Below are positions 27,391-35,303 of a stretch of DNA of 64,000 nucleotides, piece by piece. Positions within the stretch are counted from its first letter, which is position 1; each line of letters opens with the position of its first letter. This DNA comes from Myxococcales bacterium. GTDB taxonomy: Bacteria > Myxococcota_A > Bradymonadia > UBA7976 > UBA1532. The stretch lies in contig JACKDL010000017.1 of NCBI GenBank assembly GCA_020633555.1, positions 1-64,000 on the forward strand, written 5' to 3'. The position numbers were made by a program, and so were the translations under genes. A model generated the notes under the pieces. The model saw nothing but the letters and a program-made list of their open reading frames with translations. It did no database searches and was not told where the DNA came from.

Positions 27391-27421
27391 TTGCGTTATT
27401 CCGACGTGGTTTCTGTATAAA
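27391..27421 (+). promoter_or_regulatory. candidate sigma-70 promoter for the YeeE/YedE pair
   Basis: TTGCGT at 27391-27396 and TATAAA at 27416-27421, 19 bases apart, in a markedly AT-richer stretch (about 27310-27425) than the rest of the window. The spacer is long, so the -35 call is weak; the -10 is good. It lies 28 bases before the ATG at 27449. Confidence 0.45.
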
Positions 27422-27448
27422 TCATCCATCGACGCCTTGGAGGCCGTG

Positions 27449-27871
27449 ATGACCGAGTTCACCCCCTACAGCGCGCTGCTCGGCGGGGCCCTCATCGGGC
27501 TCGCCGCCACCGCGCTCCTGCTGTTCAACGGGCGCATCGCCGGCATCACCGGGATCGCGGGCGGCCTGCTGGGCGGTCGCCCCGGCGACCGGGCCTGGCG
27601 GGTGGCCTTCCTGGCGGGCCTGGTGCTGGGCGGCACCGGGCTGGCGCTGGCGGCGCCGCAGGCCCTGGCCTTCGAGCTCACCCGCAGCCCCGCCGCCATC
27701 GTGGGCGCCGGCCTGCTGGTGGGCTTCGGCACCCGGCTGGGCGGGGGCTGCACCAGCGGCCACGGCGTCTGCGGCATCTCGCGCCTGTCCACCCGCTCGC
27801 TGGTGGCGACGGGCGCCTTCATGGCCACCGGCTTCCTGGCGGCCAGCGTGCTCACCGGGGGGGTGGCGTGA
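27449..27871 (+). CDS. YeeE/YedE family sulfur-transport protein, first half
   Basis: 140-aa membrane protein with about four helices. GFGTRLGGGCTSGHGVCGISRLSTRS is the YeeE/YedE (PF04143) signature with its two conserved cysteines. YeeE/TsuA proteins take up thiosulfate; short split forms are usually paired. ATG 27449 has TTGGAGG six bases upstream. It overlaps the next gene by one base. Confidence 0.92.
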   Translation: MTEFTPYSALLGGALIGLAATALLLFNGRIAGITGIAGGLLGGRPGDRAWRVAFLAGLVLGGTGLALAAPQALAFELTRSPAAIVGAGLLVGFGTRLGGGCTSGHGVCGISRLSTRSLVATGAFMATGFLAASVLTGGVA

Positions 27872-28335
27872 TGGGCGTCGTCAGCGCGTTCGTGGCGGGG
27901 TTGTTGTTCGCGGGGGGCCTGGCCGTCGCCCAGATGACCCACGCCCACAAGGTGGTGGCCTTCCTCGACCTGGGCCCCAACTGGGACCCCAGCCTGGCGT
28001 TCGTGATGGTGGGCGCCATCGGCGTGCACCTGGCGCTGCGCCGGCTGGTGCTGCGACGGCGGCAGCCGGTGCTGGCGGTGCAGTTCGAGCAGCCGCAGCG
28101 CAGCGACATCGATGGCCGCCTGCTGGCGGGCAGCCTGCTCTTCGGTCTGGGCTGGGGCATCGCCGGCTTCTGCCCCGGGCCTGCCCTGACGGCCGCTGGC
28201 GGCGGGGTCAGCGAGGCCCTGCTCTTCGTGCCCGCCATGCTCGGCGGCATGGGCCTGTTCGCGGTGGTGGATCGGCTGTTGGTCCGCGCCCGGAGCCCGC
28301 AGCCGAAAGAGGCCGCGAGCAACGCCTGCGGGTGA
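27871..28335 (+). CDS. YeeE/YedE family sulfur-transport protein, second half
   Basis: 154-aa membrane partner of the preceding protein. GLGWGIAGFCPGPALTAAGGG is the second-half signature of the family with one conserved Cys; QMTHAHKVVAFLDLGPNWDPSLAF is the usual N-terminal segment. About four helices. The ATG at 27871 shares its A with the upstream TGA, so the halves are made together and probably form one transporter. No sulfurtransferase or oxidase gene is next to them. Confidence 0.92.
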   Translation: MGVVSAFVAGLLFAGGLAVAQMTHAHKVVAFLDLGPNWDPSLAFVMVGAIGVHLALRRLVLRRRQPVLAVQFEQPQRSDIDGRLLAGSLLFGLGWGIAGFCPGPALTAAGGGVSEALLFVPAMLGGMGLFAVVDRLLVRARSPQPKEAASNACG

Positions 28336-28339
28336 GCGG

Positions 28340-30370
28340 CTACCGCAGCGCCCGCAGCAGGGGCAGCAGCGGCGCCCGGTCGTCGGTCCACACGAGCTGA
28401 TCGTCGGGGTCACGCACCCGGTCTAGCTCGCCAAGATCCTCAATGAACTCGAGCAGATCGGGCCGACGCGTCAGCAGCATCCAGCGGGCCGTGGCCAGCC
28501 CCTGCGCCTTGTCGGCCTTGCTCGTCACCTCGCTCAGGCTCAGCGCGAAGTGCTTCGCGTGGGCCCGCACCACGGGCCGCAGGTCCAGGTGGCGGTTGCT
28601 CACGTTCACCGCGATGACGCCGCCCTCGGTGAGCTTCGCCAGGTAGCCGCCGATGGCCTCGCGGGTCAGCAGGTGGGTGGGTACGGCGTCGCCGCTGAAG
28701 GCGTCCAGCACCAGCAGGTCGTAGCGGTGCGGTGAGGCGGCCACCCCCAGGCGGCCGTCCGCCACGATCACCGTCGAGGTCACGCAGGGCCGGCTGAGGT
28801 ACGTGAACCAGTCGCGGGCCAGCGCCTCCACCAGCGGATCGATCTCCCAGTAGTCCACCGCGTCGCCGCAGCGGGCGAAGCCCGAGATGGTGCCCACGCC
28901 CAGGCCCAGCACGCCGATGCGCCGGGGCGGGTGCTCCTTGCCCCAGCGGAAGTACAGCCCCAACCCCGAGCGCGGCCCGTAGTAGGCGTTGGGGATGCCC
29001 TGCCGGGCGTCGGTGAACTCGCGGCCGTGCATGATGTGGCCGTGCAGCAGCTTCCGGGCGGGCCCGTCGGGCTCGCTGTCCGGCACATCGCGCACCCGCA
29101 GCACCCCGAAGAAGCCCCGGGCGGTGGCCTGCACGTAGGCCTGATCATCGGCGATGGACTTCGCGTAGGCGCCGCCCAGCCCCAGGATGAGCAGCGCCGG
29201 CAGTGCCCAAATCCAGGGCGGCTCGCCGCGCAGATCCGCCTGCTGACGGGCCCGGCGCAGGGTCCACAGGGCCAGGAAGGCCGCGGCCATGAGCGCCAGC
29301 GGCCACTCCACCCGCAGGGGCAGCGCCAGGGGTGCCAGCAGGCTCACCGTGGCGCCGCCCAGGGCCCCACCCAGCGCGGTCATCAAATAGAAGCCGGTGA
29401 GGTGCGTGGGCGCGGGCCGGGTGCGCACCACCTCGCCGTGCAGCACCATGCAGGCCACGAACAGGGTGCTCGAGTGCACGGCCACCTGGGTCAGGATGCT
29501 CGACCGGAAGCCCTCCTCCAGGGCCCACCACTGGCCCAGCAGCGCCACCGCCAGCAGGGGAAACCACACCGCGCGGGTGGTCCAGCGGGGGTTGCCGAAG
29601 GCCAGGATGTAGCTGAGCAGGAACAGCCCCAGGGGCAGCACCCACAGGAAGGGCGTGGCCGCGAAGTCCTCGGTGAGCAGGTCGCTGCAGGCCACAAGCA
29701 GGGCCGAGCTGGTGGCGGTGAGCAGCAGCCACAGGGCGCGCTGACCGCCCGTGGGCGGGGGGCCCGCCTCGGCGGCATCGGGCGCGCGCAGGTCGGCCCA
29801 GCCCTGCCGCGCGGTGACGGCCAGCAGCAGCACGAGCGCCCCGTACGCCACCGACCACGCCACCGTCTGCCCCGACACGCCGAAGGCCGGCTCCAGCACG
29901 AAGGGGTAGGCCACGAGGGCCCCCAGCGACCCCACGTTCGACCAGGCGTACAGCCGATAGGGCGAGCGGTCGTCCACCTGGGCCGCCCAGGCCTGCACCA
30001 GCGGGGCCGTGGCTCCCAGCACCAGCGCGGGCGCCGCCACGCCCAGGGTCAGCGAGGCCAGGATGGCCAGCGGCGGCGAGCTGGCCTCCACCACTGGCGT
30101 GCCCAGCGGAAGCGCGAGCAAGGCCAGGGCCGCCAGCGCCAGGTGGATCACCCGGCCGCGCCGGGGCGGCTGCCGCAGCACCAGCAGGTGGGTGTAGGCG
30201 TAGCCGCCCAGCAGCACGATCTGGAAGAAGACCAGCGTCACCGCCCAGGCCAGCGGGCCGCCGCCAAACCGGGGCAGGATCAGCCGGCCCACCAGGGGCT
30301 GCAGCCAGAACAGCAGCCACGCGCCCAGGCCGACGGTCAGGGCGCGCAGGAGAGCGGGGGCGTGAGGCAT
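28340..30370 (-). CDS. fused membrane/spermidine-synthase-like protein
   Basis: 676 aa. Residues ~1-430 form about ten or more membrane helices of the spermine/spermidine synthase-like fused MFS type, starting ALTVGLGAWLLFWLQPLVGRLILP. The C-terminal ~250 residues are a Rossmann aminopropyltransferase-like domain: IGVLGLGVGTISGFA (SAM-type nucleotide loop), YWEIDPLVEALA, then LLVLDAFSGDAVPTHLLT. The true reaction of these fused proteins is not established. ATG 30370 has GGAG upstream; the start at 30406 has no site. Convergent with the YeeE pair. Confidence 0.85.
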   Translation of the reverse strand: MPHAPALLRALTVGLGAWLLFWLQPLVGRLILPRFGGGPLAWAVTLVFFQIVLLGGYAYTHLLVLRQPPRRGRVIHLALAALALLALPLGTPVVEASSPPLAILASLTLGVAAPALVLGATAPLVQAWAAQVDDRSPYRLYAWSNVGSLGALVAYPFVLEPAFGVSGQTVAWSVAYGALVLLLAVTARQGWADLRAPDAAEAGPPPTGGQRALWLLLTATSSALLVACSDLLTEDFAATPFLWVLPLGLFLLSYILAFGNPRWTTRAVWFPLLAVALLGQWWALEEGFRSSILTQVAVHSSTLFVACMVLHGEVVRTRPAPTHLTGFYLMTALGGALGGATVSLLAPLALPLRVEWPLALMAAAFLALWTLRRARQQADLRGEPPWIWALPALLILGLGGAYAKSIADDQAYVQATARGFFGVLRVRDVPDSEPDGPARKLLHGHIMHGREFTDARQGIPNAYYGPRSGLGLYFRWGKEHPPRRIGVLGLGVGTISGFARCGDAVDYWEIDPLVEALARDWFTYLSRPCVTSTVIVADGRLGVAASPHRYDLLVLDAFSGDAVPTHLLTREAIGGYLAKLTEGGVIAVNVSNRHLDLRPVVRAHAKHFALSLSEVTSKADKAQGLATARWMLLTRRPDLLEFIEDLGELDRVRDPDDQLVWTDDRAPLLPLLRALR

Positions 30371-30468
30371 GGGGCTCCGAGGGGGTAGGCCCCCGGGCTG
30401 TGCCAAAGGGCGGCGCCGCCGTCAATGGCGGCGCCCCTTCGACCGCTTCGGCGCGGTGCGGTTCGCGC

Positions 30469-31599
30469 TCAGCCGCAGCCGGGGTGGGGCAGCTCGCCGC
30501 AGGACTCCACCCGGAAGGTCGCCTCCTGCACGCCCTGGCCCAGGCGGATCCAGTACCGCCCCGTCAGCTCGTAGTCCGAGATGGCGTCGAAGTGGATCTC
30601 GCCGGCGGTGGCGACGTCGCAGTCGTCCAGGTCGCAGAACTGGGCCTGCCCGCCGGACTGCCCGCCCGCCAACCCGAAGGACTCACCGCGCAGGCGCTCG
30701 CGATCCGCCCACACGAAGACCCGCAGGTTGGCGCGGGGCTGGTCGCCGCAAGCCCGGTGACCCAGGCTGAAGCCCAGGGACACGGCGGGGCCGTCGTCGG
30801 GCGCGCAGCTCGGCTCCAGGGTGCCGAACTGGTGGCGGTAGTGCCCGGTCTGGCAGCACTCGGCGGGCAGCACGCCGTCGTTGGGCCCGATGCACACCCC
30901 GTCGGGGTCCTGGAAGGCGCCCCAGCAGGTCTCGGGGGCGGCGGGCGCGCACGCGTCGGCGGGGTCGTGGCAGCCGTAGCAGCCGGCCGTGGCCACCAGG
31001 GTGCTGCCGATGGGGCAGACCGGCGGCAGCGCGTCGCACAGGGGCGCCTCGGGGTCGCTGGGGCATGCGGGCAGGCACTCGCCGGTGGCCTCGTCGCAGG
31101 CGCTGTTCGGGCAGTCATAGTCCCGCTGGCAGGGGGCGCCCAGGGGCACGCACGCGCCCGCTTCGCACCGGCCGCCGGGCGGGCACGGGTTGGCGTCGTC
31201 GCACTCGGGGGCCGCGGCGACGCACACGCCGTCCTCGCAGACCTGTCCTTCGGCGCACTGGAACTGGTCGGGGCACTGTCCGGGCATGCCGATGTCCACG
31301 CAGCCCATGACCGGGCCGCAGTCCGCGGTGCACGCCCAGCCCTCCTCGGTGCACTCGCAGCTCGACGGCACGCAGCCGGGCACCTGCTGGCAGATCTGGG
31401 TGGCCTCGCAGTCGCTGTTGTCCTGACAACCCAGTTGTTCCGCGGGGTTGGGGGTGTCGCAGCCCTGGGCGCCCCCATCGGGGCTCACGCTGCCATCGGC
31501 CTGTGCGCCCGCGTCGGGGGCGGCGCCCGGCTCGGCCTCTTCGGTGATGCAGGCGGTGGCGGTCAGGGCGATCAGGGCGGTGAACACAGCGCGCTTCAT
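30469..31599 (-). CDS. Cys-rich secreted/lipoprotein, unknown
   Basis: 376 aa. The N-terminus is a signal peptide with a weak lipobox (TATAC), then an Ala/Asp/Gly linker. Residues ~45-230 hold dozens of cysteines in repeats such as CEATQICQQVPGCVPSSC and CEDGVCVAA, a pattern common in surface proteins of myxobacteria. The C-terminal ~130 residues are beta-rich (LGFSLGHRACGD, VFVWADRERLRG, DAISDYELTGRYWIRLG). ATG 31599 follows a GAGG site. Function unknown; the pattern indicates export and disulfide bonding. Confidence 0.78.
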   Translation of the reverse strand: MKRAVFTALIALTATACITEEAEPGAAPDAGAQADGSVSPDGGAQGCDTPNPAEQLGCQDNSDCEATQICQQVPGCVPSSCECTEEGWACTADCGPVMGCVDIGMPGQCPDQFQCAEGQVCEDGVCVAAAPECDDANPCPPGGRCEAGACVPLGAPCQRDYDCPNSACDEATGECLPACPSDPEAPLCDALPPVCPIGSTLVATAGCYGCHDPADACAPAAPETCWGAFQDPDGVCIGPNDGVLPAECCQTGHYRHQFGTLEPSCAPDDGPAVSLGFSLGHRACGDQPRANLRVFVWADRERLRGESFGLAGGQSGGQAQFCDLDDCDVATAGEIHFDAISDYELTGRYWIRLGQGVQEATFRVESCGELPHPGCG

Positions 31600-31869
31600 G
31601 GTGAACCTCGTGGGAGATGTGTCACCCGAGGCCCAGAGCAACGGCCGTGCCATGCCGCCGCGCCTGCGTTCGCGGCGTTCGCCGGGCCCCCGGCCTCAGG
31701 TTGCCGAGGCCAGGCGACGGATTTCCCAAGCCGGCAGTGAGGGCCGGTCAGGGGGTCGGCGGCTCGAAGGGGTCGAGCGCGGTGGGTGGCAGCCAGCCCA
31801 GCACCGCGACGTAGGGGGTTCATCGGGGCTTGGACGGGCGATCGGCCGGGCGGTCGTGCCCCTCGAGGC
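31600..31869. other. intergenic region, no gene seen
   Basis: 270 bases between the Cys-rich protein start and the nucleotidyltransferase stop, both on the minus strand. GC-rich, no convincing ORF, RNA or clear promoter found; it must contain the Cys-rich gene's promoter. Confidence 0.5.
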
Positions 31870-32436
31870 TCAGCCTCGCACCCGAGCCCACTCGGGCTCC
31901 AAGCGCAGGCGGGCGATCCATGCGTCCAGGTAGCCTTGGTCAAGGCGAGCGCCCGTCACCCTCAGGACACCCCGGATGTCGCTGAGCTGCTTCTCAGAGA
32001 CCCCGCCCCCCTTGCGGAACCAGACCAGCTTCTGGAGCACCACGTCTTCAGGGGCGGCCACCGGCAGGCGGTGGGGGCCCGCCTCCACCCAACGGCGGCG
32101 AGCCATCTCGCTCGCGAGGAGCGGGGTCTTGGCCGAGACGAAGACGTCGACCTTGAACATCGTGCCCAGGTGGATCGCGTTGAAGCTGGCGCTGCGGCGG
32201 ATCGCGTCCCGGACGGCCGTGTCCGAGATGTAGAAGTCGGCTTCCAGGGCGCTCACCAGCGGGGGCCCGTGTGCTGGCTCAAGCTCGGCCACCAGGTCAA
32301 CGTCCTGCGTGGCGCGAGGCAACCCGACGAGCGAGGACGCCAAGGAGCCGCCGATCAGGTAGGGCACCTGCAGGGTGTCCAGCACCGCCCCCACCTGCGC
32401 GGTCACCGCCAGCGGCTCGGCCAGCCCTGGGATCAC
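31870..32436 (-). CDS. nucleotidyltransferase-fold protein
   Basis: 188 aa. IGGSLASSLVG (G29 G30 S31) followed by RATQDVDLV (D45 and D47) is the Pol-beta-type nucleotidyltransferase active site (GG/S...DxD). PEDVVLQKLVWFRKGG and LSDIRGVL are conserved in a family of stand-alone bacterial nucleotidyltransferases related to AbiEii-like and DUF6036 proteins. It might modify nucleotides, tRNA or protein. It starts inside the end of the 85-aa gene (ATGA overlap). A toxin-antitoxin-like pair is possible, not shown. Confidence 0.8.
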   Translation of the reverse strand: MIPGLAEPLAVTAQVGAVLDTLQVPYLIGGSLASSLVGLPRATQDVDLVAELEPAHGPPLVSALEADFYISDTAVRDAIRRSASFNAIHLGTMFKVDVFVSAKTPLLASEMARRRWVEAGPHRLPVAAPEDVVLQKLVWFRKGGGVSEKQLSDIRGVLRVTGARLDQGYLDAWIARLRLEPEWARVRG

Positions 32437-32690
32437 AGCCCGTGCTCCTCAGGATCCCAGCCGAAGGCGGCGATCATCAGGTCGCGGGGGATGCGCAGGG
32501 CCGCCAGGCGCAGCTTCAGCTCGCGCTCGGGCATGGGGCCATACTGGTCGAGGATGCGGGCGGTCTGGAGCTGCTCCAGGGCGGCGTTGAGCTGGAACAC
32601 CCGCGCCCACTTCTGCTCGGGCGTCATCCGGCGGTAGCCCTCCACCAGGAAGGCCTCGGTCTCGGGGTCGGTGTCGTCGAACAGGCGCAT
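32433..32690 (-). CDS. small protein paired with the nucleotidyltransferase
   Basis: 85 aa, no signal. Mostly helical: FLVEGYRRMTPEQKWARVF and QLNAALEQLQTARI, ending IPRDLMIAAFGWDPEEHGL. Not a HEPN domain by eye (no RxxxxxH seen). It is translated just before the nucleotidyltransferase with a four-base overlap, so the two probably act together, the small one perhaps as a partner or inhibitor. Confidence 0.7.
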   Translation of the reverse strand: MRLFDDTDPETEAFLVEGYRRMTPEQKWARVFQLNAALEQLQTARILDQYGPMPERELKLRLAALRIPRDLMIAAFGWDPEEHGL

Positions 32691-32744
32691 GGGGGCAGGA
32701 TGGCGGCGGGCGGGGGCGGCGGCAAGCGGTGGCCGCGGCGCCCC

Positions 32745-33521
32745 TCAGCCGGGCTGCCTCAGGCCCGCCACCTCGGCGGCCTTCAGCCAGCCGTCGCTGC
32801 CGTCGGGCAGCACCACCTGCTGCCAGCCGCCGTCGGTGCCGCGCAGGCGCACCTTCACGCCGCCCAGCACCTTCGCGGCGCGCTGGTACTGGTCGCCGGG
32901 GCCGGTGCGCACGCTGGCCTGCTCGGCCACCACCACGCCGAATTTCGCGCTGCCGTCCAGGTTGGCGCGGCCCACCAGCAGGCCGCCGGCGCCGATGGCC
33001 ACCAGGGCGGCCAGCACGGCACCGAAGCTGCTGCCGGTGCGCAGGGTGGCCTTGCGGGTCTTGCGCCACACGGCGATGAGCGCGAACAGCAGGGTCCACG
33101 ACAGGCCGAAGACCCACGCCAGCAGGGTGGGCGAGAAGGCGGTCAGCAGGCCGGTGCCCAGGTCGTCGTCGCCGGGCAGGATCACCCGGCCCTCGCTGCC
33201 CGACTTCACGGCGGCCTCGACGGCGCGCTGGCGCGCGGCGGCCAGGTTGTGGGCGGCGTCCTCGTCGCCCGGGGCCAGCAGCAGGGCCTGCTCCAGGGCG
33301 TGGATGGCGGGGCCCAGCCGGCCGGCCTCGGCCTCGGCGGTGCCCAGGTTGAACCACAGATCGGCGCTGTCGGGGTGGGCCTCCAGCGCGGCGCGGTAGC
33401 CCTGCGCCGCCTGGCCGTGGCGGCCCTGCCAGAAGTCCTCGTTGGCGGCGTCCACGCCCGAGCCGAGGGCGGCGCTCGCGAGCAGCAGCAGGGTGGTCAG
33501 CGGGGCCAGCAGGGCGCGCAT
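32745..33521 (-). CDS. batE: BatE-like TPR/SH3b membrane protein
   Basis: 258 aa, last gene of the MoxR/Bat operon. Signal peptide, then two or three TPR units (residues ~25-95; DLWFNLGTAEAEAGR, PAIHALEQALLLAPG), two membrane segments around 125-175 and a C-terminal SH3b domain (SVRTGPGDQYQRAAKVLGG...DGSDGWL). TPR plus SH3 is the BatE plan. Bat proteins are membrane or periplasmic and have been linked to stress tolerance; the mechanism is unclear. The start shares a base with the BatD stop. Confidence 0.83.
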   Translation of the reverse strand: MRALLAPLTTLLLLASAALGSGVDAANEDFWQGRHGQAAQGYRAALEAHPDSADLWFNLGTAEAEAGRLGPAIHALEQALLLAPGDEDAAHNLAAARQRAVEAAVKSGSEGRVILPGDDDLGTGLLTAFSPTLLAWVFGLSWTLLFALIAVWRKTRKATLRTGSSFGAVLAALVAIGAGGLLVGRANLDGSAKFGVVVAEQASVRTGPGDQYQRAAKVLGGVKVRLRGTDGGWQQVVLPDGSDGWLKAAEVAGLRQPG

Positions 33522-35302
33522 CAGGCCACCTCCTGCTCGACGCGATCCACCAGGGCGGCGGCCCGGCGGGCGGCCTCGCTCACGTCGTCGGCGCCCGCGC
33601 CAGGGGCGAAGCGGGCGAAGTCACAGTTCTCCAGCTCGCGGACCACGGCCTGCGCGGTGTCGGCGCCCACGCCCAGCTCGCCCAGCGTGGCCACCAGTTG
33701 CGGGTGGGTCAGCCCCTTGAAGGGCCGGCCGAAGCGGGCCTCGAAGTAGCCCTCCAGCGCGTGGGCGATGGCGGTGTAGGCCTGGCCGGCCCCCGCCTTG
33801 CCCGCCTGGGCCAGGGCGTCCTTGGCCACCTTCGGGGCCTTGCGGGCGGTGCGGCTGCCGGCGGTGCTGGCGCGGGTGCGCTGCACCCGGTCATTCAAGA
33901 TCAGGCCCAACAGGGCCAGCGGCGGCAGGATGAGCGCCGCCCACAGCAGCGGGTGGGTGTAGGCCGCGCCGCCCGCCGCCCCCTCCAGGCGCGGGGCCTT
34001 GCGGATGGTGCGCAGGGCGGGGCCGTCGCTCGATGCCTGCGAGGCCGCCGTCGCGGCCGGATCCCCGTCCTTTGTCGCCAGCGGCGTGCCGGTGACCGTC
34101 AGCCAGACCGGCCGGGTACGGGCGGTGGTGTAGCGGCCCGTCTGCGGGTCGAAGTAGGGCAGGCTCAGGGCGGGCACCTGCACCCGCCCAGCCTGTGTGG
34201 GTCGGATGAGCCAGGTCTGCCGGCGCACGCCCACCACCTGATCGCCGCGAACGCTGGTGTTGGTGGTGGCCGAGGGCGGGAAGGCCTTCAGCCCGGGCAT
34301 GTCGGGCAGCTCCAGCTCGGGCACGTTCTCGATCAGCCCGTCCACCCGGGTGGTGACCGTGAGCTGGAAGCCGTCCTCGGCCTTCACCTTGGTGCGGTTG
34401 GTCTGCGCCTCCAGCCGCACCTCGCCCACGGCGGGGCCGGCGAAGTCGGCGGGGCGGCCCTGCGGGGGCAGCGGGCGCACGGTGAGCGCCAGGGCCTCGA
34501 CCTTGCGGTCCAGGCGCTGGGCCCGGCGCACCGCCATGCCGCGGGTGCTCAGGACCATCTTCGCCGACACCTCGGGCAGGGTCAGGTTGCCCACGCGGAT
34601 GGGGAACAGGTGCTGGTCCCAGAGCACCTCGCGGGCGAAGACGTCGTTGCCGATCTGCACCAGCCGGGCGCGCTCGCGGCGGCCGCGCTCCTGGGTCCAG
34701 AACCCCTGCGGGTTCACGTCGCTGACCTCTTCCAGGCGCACCGAGAGCTGGCGGTTCACGTACAGGCACAGACGGGCGCGCAGGCCCTGCCCCAGCCACA
34801 GCGGGCCCTCGGGCTCCACCTCCCAGCGCATGAAGGCCATCTGGTCGGGGGCCTGCTCGGCGGGGGCGTTCGGGTCGCCCGCGCCACCCTGGGCGCCGCC
34901 GGTCACCGTCACCTTGATGGGCTCGCTGGCGACCGTGCTGCCCGCCTCGGTGTAGCGGAACGGGCCGATCACCAGCTCGCCGGGCTTCACCGGTGAGAGC
35001 TGGAGCTGGAGCTTGAACTCGTTCTGCCGGCGGCGGCTGTCGTAGCTCGAGAAGCTCATGCGGCCCACCACGGCGAAGCCGTCGAGCGCGGGCTCCTGGA
35101 TCTGCGGGCCGCCGAATCCGCGGGAGTCGGCCAGCAGGGTCACCGTCAGGCTGAGCTGGTCGCCCAGCACCACCTCGGTGCGGTCCACCGACACGTCCAG
35201 GGACGGCTCGGCCCACGCCGGGGCGAGCAGGCCGAAGAACACCAGCAGGGGCAGGGCGGCGCGCACGGCCCGCAGGCTGGCACGGGGGGCGGACACCGGC
35301 AA
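33521..35302 (-). CDS. batD: BatD-like protein
   Basis: 593 aa. Signal peptide, then a long beta-rich periplasmic region starting SLDVSVDRTEVVLGDQLSLTVTL, the BatD (oxygen-tolerance) signature, with DGFAVVGRMSFSSY and an FPIRVGNLTLPEVSAK motif. A membrane helix (HPLLWAALILPPLALLGLIL, ~455-475) is followed by a cytosolic tail with a KGLTHPQLVATLGELG segment. One base separates it from the BatC-like gene. It would scaffold the vWA proteins at the membrane; that is inferred from the family. Confidence 0.9.
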   Translation of the reverse strand: MPVSAPRASLRAVRAALPLLVFFGLLAPAWAEPSLDVSVDRTEVVLGDQLSLTVTLLADSRGFGGPQIQEPALDGFAVVGRMSFSSYDSRRRQNEFKLQLQLSPVKPGELVIGPFRYTEAGSTVASEPIKVTVTGGAQGGAGDPNAPAEQAPDQMAFMRWEVEPEGPLWLGQGLRARLCLYVNRQLSVRLEEVSDVNPQGFWTQERGRRERARLVQIGNDVFAREVLWDQHLFPIRVGNLTLPEVSAKMVLSTRGMAVRRAQRLDRKVEALALTVRPLPPQGRPADFAGPAVGEVRLEAQTNRTKVKAEDGFQLTVTTRVDGLIENVPELELPDMPGLKAFPPSATTNTSVRGDQVVGVRRQTWLIRPTQAGRVQVPALSLPYFDPQTGRYTTARTRPVWLTVTGTPLATKDGDPAATAASQASSDGPALRTIRKAPRLEGAAGGAAYTHPLLWAALILPPLALLGLILNDRVQRTRASTAGSRTARKAPKVAKDALAQAGKAGAGQAYTAIAHALEGYFEARFGRPFKGLTHPQLVATLGELGVGADTAQAVVRELENCDFARFAPGAGADDVSEAARRAAALVDRVEQEVA

Positions 35303-35303
35303 C

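Noticed and set aside
30400..31740. 446-aa plus-strand ORF opposite the Cys-rich protein
   Set aside because: Gly/Ala/Val/His-rich shadow; the minus-strand frame has a signal peptide and ordered cysteines.
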